Shown here one piece after another: positions 8,552 through 17,595 of a stretch of 55,154 nucleotides of DNA (positions within the stretch are counted from its first letter, which is position 1; each line of letters opens with the position of its first letter). A program made the position numbers and the translations under genes. This DNA comes from an uncultured Porphyromonadaceae bacterium (GTDB lineage: Bacteria; Bacteroidota; Bacteroidia; Bacteroidales; Muribaculaceae): positions 1 to 55,154 of the forward strand of contig CAMWMR010000018.1 of the NCBI GenBank assembly GCA_947175425.1, read 5' to 3'. The notes under the pieces are model-generated. The model was given only the letters and a program-made list of their open reading frames with translations, ran no database searches and was not told the origin of the DNA.

Positions 8552-9907
8552 ATGAAAACAGCTGCAAAAGTAAATCCCTGGACGTGGATTCCCACTCTAT
8601 ACTTTGCCCAGGGTATACCTTTCATCTTCATCAACATGGTGACGATGGTACTATTCACACAGCTCGGCATGTCGGAGACTGAAGCATCTCTCTACACCGG
8701 CTGGCTCTATCTTCCCTGGGTTATCAAACCTTTCTGGGGCCCGATTGTCGACATTCTCCGCACAAAACGCTGGTGGACAATAACAATGCAGATGTGCATA
8801 GCCATAGGCCTCGGAGCAATCGCGTTCACGCTTCCGCTGCCGAGCACCATGGACATCGCTCAAGGCGTGCCTGTAAGCTCTTTCGCCATCTGTCTCTTCT
8901 TCTATGTTATCACAGCATTCTGCTCCGCCACACACGATATTGCTTCCGACGGCTTCTATATGATCGCTCTCGATACCAACCAGCAAAGTGTGTTCGTGGG
9001 TATCCGCTCCACATTCTACCGCTGCGCAAGTATATTCGGACAGGGTGGCCTTGTAATGATTGCCGGCCTCCTTCAGTCGAACGTATTCGGCGCCGCTGCT
9101 CCGGCATGGAAATGGACAGTGGCAATCTGCGCTATATTCTTCGGAGTGGTTTCCATTTACCACTTCTTCATGCTTCCCGTGCCTGCCACCGACAAAGCCG
9201 TTGGCGGCGGTGAAAAGAAAACTGTTGGCGGCATTCTCAACGAATTCGCAGGTTCGTTTGTAACATTCTTTAAAAAGAAACACGTGTTCCTTGCAATTCT
9301 GTTCATGCTCCTCTACCGTCTGCCCGAAGCACAGGTAGTAAAACTTTGCCAGCCCTTCCTTCTCGCATCCCGCGAAGCCGGCGGTTTGGGAATGACACCC
9401 GGACAGGTAGGTTTTGCCTACGGAACTCTCGCCATTATCGGCCTCACCATCGGCGGTATCATCGGCGGTATCTGTGCTGCCCAGGGCGGTCTTCGCAAGT
9501 GGATATGGCCCATGGCGCTTGCAACATCGCTCAACTGCGTGGCCTATATTTTCCTCTCCACCGTTCAGCCCGATTATGCCACAGCTCTCGGTAAAATCGA
9601 AGTTTGCTGCGCAATCGTTCTTGAACAGTTCGCCTACGGATTCGGTTTCACCGCATTCATGCTCTTCATGATGTACTTTGCCGAAGGTCCTTACAAAACA
9701 TCGCACTATGCAATCTGTACAGCATTCATGGCTCTTGGCATGATGCTTCCCGGCATGGCAGCCGGCTGGATCAAGGAAGTTCTCATGGGCAACTCCTACG
9801 CCAACTTCTTCCTTTGGGTTCTCGGCTGTAACCTTGCGACCTGGATTGTTGCCGGACTTGTTCGCGGCCACATCGATCCCGCTTACGGTGCAAAATCCAA
9901 AAAATAA
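8552..9907 (+). CDS. ampG: AmpG-family muropeptide permease (MFS)
   Basis: 451 residues with about twelve hydrophobic segments. The N-terminus WIPTLYFAQGIPFIFINM and the loop YTGWLYLPWVIKPFWGP are typical of the AmpG group of the major facilitator superfamily, which imports anhydro-muropeptides by proton symport. TAFCSATHDIASDG and the glycine-rich repeat around IGLTIGGIIGGI also fit. It sits 20 bases after the SpoIID gene and 21 bases before namZ, so co-transcription is likely. Assignment to AmpG rather than another transporter rests on these motifs and on the salvage genes downstream. Confidence 0.83.
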   Translation: MKTAAKVNPWTWIPTLYFAQGIPFIFINMVTMVLFTQLGMSETEASLYTGWLYLPWVIKPFWGPIVDILRTKRWWTITMQMCIAIGLGAIAFTLPLPSTMDIAQGVPVSSFAICLFFYVITAFCSATHDIASDGFYMIALDTNQQSVFVGIRSTFYRCASIFGQGGLVMIAGLLQSNVFGAAAPAWKWTVAICAIFFGVVSIYHFFMLPVPATDKAVGGGEKKTVGGILNEFAGSFVTFFKKKHVFLAILFMLLYRLPEAQVVKLCQPFLLASREAGGLGMTPGQVGFAYGTLAIIGLTIGGIIGGICAAQGGLRKWIWPMALATSLNCVAYIFLSTVQPDYATALGKIEVCCAIVLEQFAYGFGFTAFMLFMMYFAEGPYKTSHYAICTAFMALGMMLPGMAAGWIKEVLMGNSYANFFLWVLGCNLATWIVAGLVRGHIDPAYGAKSKK

Positions 9908-9928
9908 CATTCCAAAGTATTCTCTGAA

Positions 9929-11158
9929 ATGAAAAAACATATAATCGCCATAGTAGCCGGTCTTCTAACCCTTGGCGCATCAGCACAGGTTAAACCCGGT
10001 ATTGAAGTTCTTCGCGACAACGGATTCAAAGAACTTCAGGGCAAACGCGTGGGGCTGCTCACCAACCCTACCGGCGTTGACAATCAGCTTAATTCCACCG
10101 TTGATATTCTTGCAAATGCTCCCGGCGTTAAACTCACCGGACTATATGCTCCCGAACACGGAGTACGCGGCGACGTGCACGCAGGCGACAAAGTCGACAA
10201 CATGACCGACCCCGCCACCGGAGTTCCCGTATACTCCGTATATGGCAAAACACGCAAACCGACGCCCGAAATGCTCAAAGATGTAGACGTTCTCATCTAT
10301 GACATACAGGACAACGGATGCCGTTCCTTTACTTTTATTTCCAGCATGGGCCTGGCTATGGAAGCATGCGCGGAACTGGGAAAAGAGTTCATGGTTCTCG
10401 ACCGTCCCAACCCCGTTGGCGGTAATAAAATTGAAGGAAACCTCACCGAGGACGACTGCATTTCTTTCGTAAGCCAGTTCCCCATTCCCTATCTCTACGG
10501 ACTCACCCCCGGCGAACTCGCCAAATACCTCAACGAGGAAGGACTGCTCACTGATGGCAAAAAAGTGAATCTCACAGTTGTTCCCATGGAAGGTTACGAC
10601 CGCAACATGGACTTCCACGCCACCGGAATGCCCTGGGTACTCCCCTCCCCTCACATGCCCGTTCCCGAATCGGCTATCTATTATCCCGTTTCAGGTATTC
10701 TCGGCGAGCTCTACTGCATGAGCATTGGTGTGGGCTATACCGAACCTTTCAAACTCTTCTGCGCCGAATGGATCGATGCCGAAGAACTTTCCCGTCGCCT
10801 CAATGCCCGCGAAATTCCCGGTATCCGCTTCCGTCCTATCCACATCAAACCTTTCTACAGCACATCGAAAGGCGAAAACATTCAGGGTGTGGAAGTATAC
10901 GTAATGGACAAGGACGTCGCACCGCTGTCGCTTACTCAGTTCTACGTAATGGAAGAGCTGGCACAGATGTATCCCGACCACAAAATTTTTGACATTGCCG
11001 ACAAATCGCGTTTCGACATGTTCGACAAAGTTTGCGGCAGCAAACAAATCCGCGAACGCTTTGGCAAAAACTATCGCGTGGCCGACATCGAAGAATATTG
11101 GAACAAAGATGCCGAAGCCTTCCGTGCTAAATCGGCCAAATATCATCTTTACAAGTAA
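9929..11158 (+). CDS. namZ: exo-beta-N-acetylmuramidase NamZ-like (DUF1343, GH171)
   Basis: 409 residues of the DUF1343 family, whose Bacillus member NamZ removes terminal MurNAc from the non-reducing end of peptidoglycan fragments. The N-terminus (MKKHIIAIVAGLLTLGASAQ) is a signal peptide, so the enzyme acts in the periplasm or outside. Conserved family segments seen are VGLLTNPTGVD, YAPEHGVRGD with the PEHG motif, YDIQDNGCRSFT, VLDRPNPVGG and the PSPHMPVPES loop. It would supply free MurNAc to the MurT, MurK and MurQ proteins encoded downstream. Confidence 0.88.
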   Translation: MKKHIIAIVAGLLTLGASAQVKPGIEVLRDNGFKELQGKRVGLLTNPTGVDNQLNSTVDILANAPGVKLTGLYAPEHGVRGDVHAGDKVDNMTDPATGVPVYSVYGKTRKPTPEMLKDVDVLIYDIQDNGCRSFTFISSMGLAMEACAELGKEFMVLDRPNPVGGNKIEGNLTEDDCISFVSQFPIPYLYGLTPGELAKYLNEEGLLTDGKKVNLTVVPMEGYDRNMDFHATGMPWVLPSPHMPVPESAIYYPVSGILGELYCMSIGVGYTEPFKLFCAEWIDAEELSRRLNAREIPGIRFRPIHIKPFYSTSKGENIQGVEVYVMDKDVAPLSLTQFYVMEELAQMYPDHKIFDIADKSRFDMFDKVCGSKQIRERFGKNYRVADIEEYWNKDAEAFRAKSAKYHLYK

Positions 11159-11176
11159 TTAACAGGAGTAAAACCC

Positions 11177-13984
11177 ATGGATAACTCAACCATTTATAAC
11201 GAGTTTGTAAAAGCAATAAAAAGCCACGTATCCCCCGACCGGATTTATACCGACGACCTCCGTCTGTTGGCATGGGGAACCGATGCAGGCTTTTACCGAA
11301 TGCTTCCTAAAGTTGTTGTTCGCGCCGCAAACGACGCCGAAGTCATTGCCGTGCTCCAAGCAGCATCGTCCATGGGTTTGCCGGTAACTTTCCGCGCAGC
11401 AGGCACAAGCCTCTCCGGACAAGCCATATCCGACTCTATTCTTCTTGTAGCAGGAAAAGAATGGGAGGGCTACAGGATAAACGACCCTCAGGCCCTCACC
11501 ATTTCACTCCAGCCGGGCATTATAGGAACACGTGTAGGCGAAATACTCAAACCCTACAAACGTGTATTCTCGCCCGACCCCGCATCTAAAAAATCGGCCA
11601 TGGTGGGAGGCATTGTAATAAACAACGCCTCGGGCATGAAATGCGGTACTCATGCCAACAGCGACCGCGTAATGCGTTCGGCGAAAATTATTCTTGCCGA
11701 CGGCACCGTTCTCAACACTGCCGACGAAGCAAGCCGCAAAGAATTCGCACGCACTCACGCCGCATTACTGGCCGAAATTGAACAGCTGCGCGATTATGTG
11801 CGCAACGATGCCGAACTCAGCGCAAAAATCCGCCATAAGTATTCTATCAAAAACGTGACAGGCTTGAATATCCTGCCGTTTATACTTTTCGACGATCCTT
11901 TCGATATAATTGCACACTGCATGGTGGGAAGCGAGGGCACACTCGCGTTCCTCAGCGAAGTAACAGTAAATACTTTTGCCGAAATGCCCTACTCGGCTTC
12001 GGCAATGCTGTACTTCTCCGATATGGAAGAAGCCTGCCATGCCGTTGTGGCCATGCGTAAGAACGCGCCCATTCAGGCATGCGAACTTCTTGATAAAAAA
12101 TCGCTCGCTTCCGTGGGCGACACAACCGGCGAAGGTCTTACCGCCCTGCTGCTCCAAACCGAAGCCAACACGGCCGAAGAACTCCAAAACCAAATCGACG
12201 CCACTCTTAAGGTTCTCGAGCCTTTCAAACTCTTTAAGGAAGCTCATTTCTCCACCGACCCCGCGGAAGTTGCCGCATGGTGGCAAATGCGCTCGGGTGT
12301 ATTCCCCGCTGTAGGAGGTACTCGTCCCTTGGGAACAACGGCTCTTATTGAAGACATAGCCTTCCACATCAACAATTTGCCCGAAGCTACTGTGGCTTTG
12401 GCAAAACTCATTGAAGATTGCGGATATAACGATGCCTGCATCTACGGACATGCCCTGGAAGGAAACTACCACTTTGTAATTTCGCAGGCATTCGATACTC
12501 AGGCCGACATCGACAAATACCGCAACCTGATGATGCGCCTCGAAAAACTCGTTGTAGGAGATTTCGACGGCTCTTTGAAAGCCGAACACGGAACCGGACG
12601 CAACATGGCGCCTTTTGTGGAAACCGAATGGGGAAGCAAAGCTTGGGATGTTATGAAACGTCTCAAAAAAGCTTTCGATCCCAAAGGCATTCTGAACCCG
12701 GGGGTTATTTTCAACGACGACCCCGAGTGCTTTATTCGTGGCATGAAACCTCTGCCTCTTACCGACCCGCATGTCGACCGCTGCATAGAATGTGGTTTCT
12801 GCGAAGTCAACTGCGTAAGTTGCGGCCTTACACTCTCGGCACGTCAGCGCATTGTAGCACAGCGCGAAATTTCCCGTCTGCGCGCCACAGGAGAAAACCC
12901 CGAGCGACTCCTGTCATTGGAAAAATCGTTCCGTTATTACGGTGACGAAACATGCGCCGGCGACGGACTGTGCAGCACTTCATGCCCGATGGGAATAAAT
13001 ACATCCGACATGATTCACGATATACGCGAGCGCAACATGAGTGCAAACGGGCGCAAAGTGGGCAAATGGGCAGCCGACCACCTCTCGGCAGTATCGTCGT
13101 CACTTCGCGTAATGCTCGGGGCAGCAAATATTGCCCACATTATCATAGGCGACAGCGGTGTAAATGCTGTGGGAAAAACTCTGCATAAAGCCGGACTTCC
13201 TCTGTGGACATCGGCATTACCCAAACCGTTTAATCCCAAACGGCTCAAAGACACGGCCGGGAACGGCGCGCGCAAATTGGTTTATTTCCCCTCGTGCATA
13301 AACCGCACAATGGGTCCCGGTGAGGAAACACACAAACTATCGCCTCTGGCCGAAGAATTTGTAGCTCTTTGTCGCAAGGCCGGTTTTGAAGTGATTTTCC
13401 CAAAAGAAATGTCCAACCTCTGCTGCGGTATGATTTGGGAAAGCAAAGGCATGCCCGACATTGCCGATGAAAAGACCCGCACTCTTGAAAAAGCACTGTT
13501 GCTCGCATCGGAAAACGGTGCTATTCCCGTTGTTTGCGACCAAAGCCCCTGTCTGCACCGCATGCGTGAACATATCAAGAGTATGCCGCTTTTTGAACCG
13601 GCCGAATTTATTCACGATTATCTTACACCATATCTCGATTTTCACCGTCACGACACACCTATCGCCGTTCATGTCACTTGCTCCACCCGCCGCATGGGAC
13701 TTGGCGACAAAATAATTGCACTTGCAAGCAAATGCTCGAGCAATGTCACCGTTCCCGCCGAAGTGGGCTGCTGCGGTTTTGCCGGCGACAAAGGTTTTAC
13801 GCACCCCGAGCTTAATGCCTGGGGACTCCGCAAGCTAAAACCGCAACTTCAGCAAGCCGGAGTTGTGGCAGGCTACTCAAACTCGCGCACATGCGAGATT
13901 GGTCTTACAAGCAACAGCGGAGTGCCGTATAAATCGATAGTGTACCTCGTAAACGAGTGCACAACACCAAAAAAAACGAATTAA
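11177..13984 (+). CDS. FAD/Fe-S oxidoreductase, probable D-lactate dehydrogenase (Dld-II-like)
   Basis: 935 residues. An N-terminal FAD_binding_4 domain (about 35-210, with AAGTSLSGQA and NNASGMKCGT) and an FAD-oxidase C-terminal domain with HALEGNYHF and EHGTGRNMAPFV are followed by a 4Fe-4S ferredoxin part (CIECGFCEVNC near 535; CAGDGLC...C near 593). Two CCG-type segments follow, NLCCGM and EVGCCGFAGDKG. Size and domain order match the Shewanella Dld-II type of respiratory D-lactate dehydrogenase; glycolate or 2-hydroxyglutarate oxidase relatives remain possible. Its place 43 bases before murT in the MurNAc gene train points to D-lactate, the by-product of MurQ. Electrons would go to the quinone pool. 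Confidence 0.77.
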   Translation: MDNSTIYNEFVKAIKSHVSPDRIYTDDLRLLAWGTDAGFYRMLPKVVVRAANDAEVIAVLQAASSMGLPVTFRAAGTSLSGQAISDSILLVAGKEWEGYRINDPQALTISLQPGIIGTRVGEILKPYKRVFSPDPASKKSAMVGGIVINNASGMKCGTHANSDRVMRSAKIILADGTVLNTADEASRKEFARTHAALLAEIEQLRDYVRNDAELSAKIRHKYSIKNVTGLNILPFILFDDPFDIIAHCMVGSEGTLAFLSEVTVNTFAEMPYSASAMLYFSDMEEACHAVVAMRKNAPIQACELLDKKSLASVGDTTGEGLTALLLQTEANTAEELQNQIDATLKVLEPFKLFKEAHFSTDPAEVAAWWQMRSGVFPAVGGTRPLGTTALIEDIAFHINNLPEATVALAKLIEDCGYNDACIYGHALEGNYHFVISQAFDTQADIDKYRNLMMRLEKLVVGDFDGSLKAEHGTGRNMAPFVETEWGSKAWDVMKRLKKAFDPKGILNPGVIFNDDPECFIRGMKPLPLTDPHVDRCIECGFCEVNCVSCGLTLSARQRIVAQREISRLRATGENPERLLSLEKSFRYYGDETCAGDGLCSTSCPMGINTSDMIHDIRERNMSANGRKVGKWAADHLSAVSSSLRVMLGAANIAHIIIGDSGVNAVGKTLHKAGLPLWTSALPKPFNPKRLKDTAGNGARKLVYFPSCINRTMGPGEETHKLSPLAEEFVALCRKAGFEVIFPKEMSNLCCGMIWESKGMPDIADEKTRTLEKALLLASENGAIPVVCDQSPCLHRMREHIKSMPLFEPAEFIHDYLTPYLDFHRHDTPIAVHVTCSTRRMGLGDKIIALASKCSSNVTVPAEVGCCGFAGDKGFTHPELNAWGLRKLKPQLQQAGVVAGYSNSRTCEIGLTSNSGVPYKSIVYLVNECTTPKKTN

Positions 13985-14027
13985 ACACAAACCTTTATCT
14001 TTAACCAACAACTACACATTATTTGCT

Positions 14028-15236
14028 ATGACAACAAAAGGCACTTCCCCCTCGACTCCCACTCAAGGGACTAAAAGTTCCGGAAGGCTCTTGGCTCTCG
14101 ATATTCTTCGAGGCATTACTGTTGCGGGCATGATTCTGGTAAACAATCCCGGCTCGTGGGGGAGCATATACGCACCCTTCAGGCATGCGGAATGGAACGG
14201 ACTGACACCTACCGACCTTGTGTTTCCGTTCTTCATGTTCATCATGGGTATTTCCACCTACTTTTCGCTCCGCAAATATCAGTTCAGCTTCTCGTGGCCG
14301 TCGTTCTTTAAAATTCTGCGACGCACCATTGTTATTTTCCTCATTGGTATAGCAATAGCATGGTTCGGCCTGTTCCTGCGAGGCATACTCGGCGACAAAA
14401 CTTTTTCGGAAGCCCTCTTTAACTTCGACCGCATCCGTATTCTCGGCGTAATGCCCCGCCTGGCAATTTGTTACGGCGTCGGTGCAACCATTGCCCTGCT
14501 TGTTCCGCACCGCCGCCTGCCATGGCTTGTTGCACTTATGCTTGTTGCATACTCAGTCATCCTGCTGCTTGGCAACGGTTTCGAGTTCTCCGACACAAAC
14601 GTCATCTCAATCGTGGACCACAAAATCCTCGGTCCTCAGCACATGTACGGCGACACAATCGGAGGAGTATATCTGAAATTCGACCCCGAAGGACTTCTAA
14701 GCACTCTGCCATCCATAGCGCACATGCTTATAGGATTCATTTGCGGAGGTCTCATTATGAGTACCAAGGACAACAACCTGCGCATAAACAAACTGTTTAT
14801 CGTTGGTGTATGCCTCACTTTCGCAGGCTTCCTGCTCGACTACGGCATGCCTGTAAACAAAAAAATATGGTCGCCTACATTCGTACTTACTACCTGCGGC
14901 CTTGCATCGAGTTTCCTCGGACTGCTCATATGGATAATCGACATAAAGGGTTACAAACGCTGGAGCCGCTTCTTTGAAGTATTCGGCATCAACCCTCTGT
15001 TCCTATACTGCCTCGGTTCCGTACTGAGCATCATCATTGGAGCTGTAAAAGTTCCCTATGCCGCAGCTGCATCGGGAAGCATCACAGTCAAAGGGCTGCT
15101 CTACGACGGCTTCATCACACCCATGTGCGGCGGAAACGCCACGCTGGCCTCTCTCGTTTTTGCTATTTTATTCGTAATGTTTAACTGGTGTATCGGATAT
15201 ATCCTTTACAAAAAGAAAATATATATAAAAATATGA
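14028..15236 (+). CDS. murT: MurT-like N-acetylmuramic acid transporter (DUF5009 / HGSNAT-like)
   Basis: 402-residue multi-pass inner-membrane protein of the DUF5009 group, related to heparan-alpha-glucosaminide N-acetyltransferase. The N-terminus has LLALDILRGITVAGMILVN, then H53 in HAEWNGLTPTDLVFPF, the signature of the acetyltransferase family. In Tannerella forsythia a protein of this type, MurT, was identified as the MurNAc importer of the murTKQ operon. The gene order here is the same, and its stop overlaps the next start (ATGA). Transport is therefore the likely role, although the conserved histidine leaves sugar acetylation open. Confidence 0.77.
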   Translation: MTTKGTSPSTPTQGTKSSGRLLALDILRGITVAGMILVNNPGSWGSIYAPFRHAEWNGLTPTDLVFPFFMFIMGISTYFSLRKYQFSFSWPSFFKILRRTIVIFLIGIAIAWFGLFLRGILGDKTFSEALFNFDRIRILGVMPRLAICYGVGATIALLVPHRRLPWLVALMLVAYSVILLLGNGFEFSDTNVISIVDHKILGPQHMYGDTIGGVYLKFDPEGLLSTLPSIAHMLIGFICGGLIMSTKDNNLRINKLFIVGVCLTFAGFLLDYGMPVNKKIWSPTFVLTTCGLASSFLGLLIWIIDIKGYKRWSRFFEVFGINPLFLYCLGSVLSIIIGAVKVPYAAAASGSITVKGLLYDGFITPMCGGNATLASLVFAILFVMFNWCIGYILYKKKIYIKI

Positions 15237-16084
15237 TACTTATCGCCGACTGCGGGAGCACCAAAATCGATTGGTGTGTCCTGGACGCAAACAAAGTTGA
15301 AAAGCAGGTATTTACACTCGGTATGAATGCCGTAATGCTCACCGAGGAAGAAATACGCGCCCGACTCGCCGAAGAACTTGTGCCCGAATTAGCCGATGTA
15401 AACGCAAAAATTGAAGCCGTTTACTTCTACGGTGCCGGTTGTATTTCCCAGGAAGTATGCAGCAATGTAGCCCGTGCAATCAAAGCCAACATACCCTCTG
15501 CCACAACCGTGGAGGTTTACACCGACCTCCTTGCCGCCGCCCGAGCCCTTTGCGGCCGCGAACCCGGTATTGCTTGTATAATGGGAACAGGCTCCAACTC
15601 ATGCCTCTACGACGGCAAAGGAATAGCCAGCAATGTTTCGCCTCTCGGATTTATCCTCGGCGATGAAGGCAGCGGTGCCGTTCTTGGCAAACTGTTCCTT
15701 GGCGATGTGCTCAAAAAGCAGCTTCCCGCCGACATCTGCGCACGCTTCCTCGAAGAATACGACCTCGACCTTCTTGGAATTATCCGTCGCGTATACAAAG
15801 AACCGCAGGCCAACCGTTTCCTTGCATCGGTAACTCCGTTCCTTAGCAAGAACATCAACGAGCCTGCAATCCGCGAACTGGTTCTTAACGCATTCCGTGC
15901 ATTCTTCCGCCGCAATATCAAGCAGTACGAAAACTACGACAAGCATCCCGTAAACTTCATCGGCTCAATCGCATACTACTTCCGCGAAGTTCTTTGCGAC
16001 GCCGCCGCTGCCGAAGGCTGCACTGTAGGCAACATTCTCAAAAGCCCCATGGAGGGTCTGCTTAAATTCCATTCCGAAGCATAA
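15233..16084 (+). CDS. murK: N-acetylmuramic acid kinase MurK-like (BadF/BadG ATPase family)
   Basis: 283-residue sugar kinase of the BadF/BadG/BcrA/BcrD and N-acetylglucosamine kinase family. The ATP-binding segments are visible: phosphate 1 ADCGSTKIDW at residues 4-13, phosphate 2 IMGTGSNSCLYDG (about 117-129) and LGDEGSGAVLG (about 140-150). Its position between murT and murQ predicts MurNAc as substrate, giving MurNAc-6-phosphate, as for Tannerella MurK. Activity on GlcNAc is also possible in this family. The start at 15233 (MILIADCG) overlaps the murT stop by four bases; a longer reading upstream would run inside murT. Confidence 0.87.
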   Translation: MILIADCGSTKIDWCVLDANKVEKQVFTLGMNAVMLTEEEIRARLAEELVPELADVNAKIEAVYFYGAGCISQEVCSNVARAIKANIPSATTVEVYTDLLAAARALCGREPGIACIMGTGSNSCLYDGKGIASNVSPLGFILGDEGSGAVLGKLFLGDVLKKQLPADICARFLEEYDLDLLGIIRRVYKEPQANRFLASVTPFLSKNINEPAIRELVLNAFRAFFRRNIKQYENYDKHPVNFIGSIAYYFREVLCDAAAAEGCTVGNILKSPMEGLLKFHSEA

Positions 16085-16099
16085 AACAATTATAATACA

Positions 16100-16933
16100 A
16101 TGGCATTTGTAAAAATCAGCGAACAATCGTCACTCTACAACGACCTTGAAAAGAAGTCGGTAGGTGAAATTCTTCACGACATCAACAACGAGGACAAAAA
16201 AGTTGCTCTCGCCGTAGAAAAGGCTATTCCCGCTATCGAACGTCTCGTAAGCGAAATCGTTCCCCGCATGAAGCGCGGCGGCCGTATATTCTATATGGGT
16301 GCCGGAACCTCCGGACGTCTCGGCGTACTCGATGCTTCCGAAATTCCTCCTACATTCGGCATGGAGCCTACTTGGGTTATCGGACTCATCGCCGGCGGCG
16401 ACACCGCTCTCCGCAATCCGGTTGAAAACGCCGAGGACGACACACTCCAGGGCTGGCACGACCTCGAAGCTTTCGACATCAACGACAAAGACACCGTAAT
16501 CGGCATTGCCGCTTCCGGAACAACTCCCTATGTTATCGGCGCAATCAAAGAAGCCCGCAAACACGGTATCCTCACTGCTGCAATTACATCGAACCCCGAT
16601 GCTCCGGTAAGCGAAGCCGCCGACATTGCCATTGAAATGATTGTCGGCCCGGAATACGTTACCGGCAGCTCCCGCATGAAGAGCGGTACAGGTCAAAAAA
16701 TGATTTGCAACATGATTACCACCTCCGTCATGATTAAGATGGGACGCGTAAAAGGCAACAAAATGGTGAACATGCAGCTTTCAAACGCAAAACTCGTGGA
16801 CCGCGGCACCCGCATGATTGTGGAAGAACTCGGTCTGGAATACGAAGATGCAAAACGTCTGCTTCTCATGCACGGCTCTGTAAAACGTGCCTGCGATGCT
16901 TACCGCGGCATTGAAGAATCGGAAAACGCCTGA
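16100..16933 (+). CDS. murQ: N-acetylmuramic acid 6-phosphate etherase
   Basis: 277 residues. MurQ cleaves the lactyl ether of MurNAc-6P, releasing GlcNAc-6P and D-lactate. The SIS-domain signature MGAGTSGRLGVLDASEIPPT (about 71-90) is complete. IAASGTTPYVIGA and the GSSRMKSGTGQKM loop (about 194-206) also fit the etherase family. The C-terminal helical tail is slightly shorter than in E. coli MurQ. It follows murK by 15 bases and precedes the SGNH gene by three, so the train is almost certainly one operon. Confidence 0.96.
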   Translation: MAFVKISEQSSLYNDLEKKSVGEILHDINNEDKKVALAVEKAIPAIERLVSEIVPRMKRGGRIFYMGAGTSGRLGVLDASEIPPTFGMEPTWVIGLIAGGDTALRNPVENAEDDTLQGWHDLEAFDINDKDTVIGIAASGTTPYVIGAIKEARKHGILTAAITSNPDAPVSEAADIAIEMIVGPEYVTGSSRMKSGTGQKMICNMITTSVMIKMGRVKGNKMVNMQLSNAKLVDRGTRMIVEELGLEYEDAKRLLLMHGSVKRACDAYRGIEESENA

Positions 16934-16936
16934 GCC

Positions 16937-17587
16937 ATGCGCCGCATTTATCTTTTACCGCTCCTGATGCTTGCCTGGGCTGTTTTTGCCCAAAGCAACA
17001 CTACTCCTCTGTACGGACAGCGGGCAACTCTTTTCGATATCCTCGGTGTTGACTCCACAAGTGTTGTTTTCCTTGGCAACAGTCTCACTCAGGGTTGCGA
17101 ATGGCACGAACTGCTCGATATGCCTCAGGCCAAAAACCGAGGTATTGTAGGCGATATAGTTGCAGGTGTGGACGAACGCCTCAACTGCGTTACCGCAGGT
17201 AAACCGGCCAAGATTTTTCTGCTTATCGGAGTTAACGATGTAAGCCACAACCTCACAGCCGATTCCATTGCCACAGCAATAGAAAAGCTTGTGGACCGCA
17301 TACAAACCGAAACTCCCACGACAAAACTCTATCTGCAGTCCTGCCTGCCTATCAACAACTCCTTCGGACGTTACAAAAACATAATAGGCAAGGAACAGAC
17401 AGTGCGCGACATCAACGCACTGCTTGAACCAATGGCAGCACGCAAAGGCATTCAGTGGATTAATCTCTATCCCTTGTTTGCCGATGAAGAAGGTAACCTG
17501 AAGGCCGAACTCACCAACGACGGTCTTCATCTCCTCGGACCGGGTTACCTTATCTGGAAAGAAGCACTCCTGCCCTACCTCAATTAG
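16937..17587 (+). CDS. secreted SGNH/GDSL hydrolase
   Basis: 216 residues beginning with a signal peptide (MRRIYLLPLLMLAWAVFAQ). SGNH blocks are clear: FLGNSLTQG with the nucleophile serine, GIVGD (oxyanion glycine), GVNDVSHN (asparagine block) and NDGLHLLGPGY carrying the Asp-x-x-His pair. Such enzymes deacetylate sugars or hydrolyse esters. Because it follows murQ by three bases, an O-acetyl-peptidoglycan or acetylated muropeptide esterase is a reasonable inference, but the substrate is not visible in the sequence. A second, unlinked SGNH protein is encoded at 43884. Confidence 0.85.
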   Translation: MRRIYLLPLLMLAWAVFAQSNTTPLYGQRATLFDILGVDSTSVVFLGNSLTQGCEWHELLDMPQAKNRGIVGDIVAGVDERLNCVTAGKPAKIFLLIGVNDVSHNLTADSIATAIEKLVDRIQTETPTTKLYLQSCLPINNSFGRYKNIIGKEQTVRDINALLEPMAARKGIQWINLYPLFADEEGNLKAELTNDGLHLLGPGYLIWKEALLPYLN

Positions 17588-17595
17588 AGGCGAGC

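Noticed and set aside
8651-9940. 429-codon open frame opposite ampG
   Set aside because: Cys/His/Glu-rich nonsense translation, while the plus strand encodes a clear membrane transporter.
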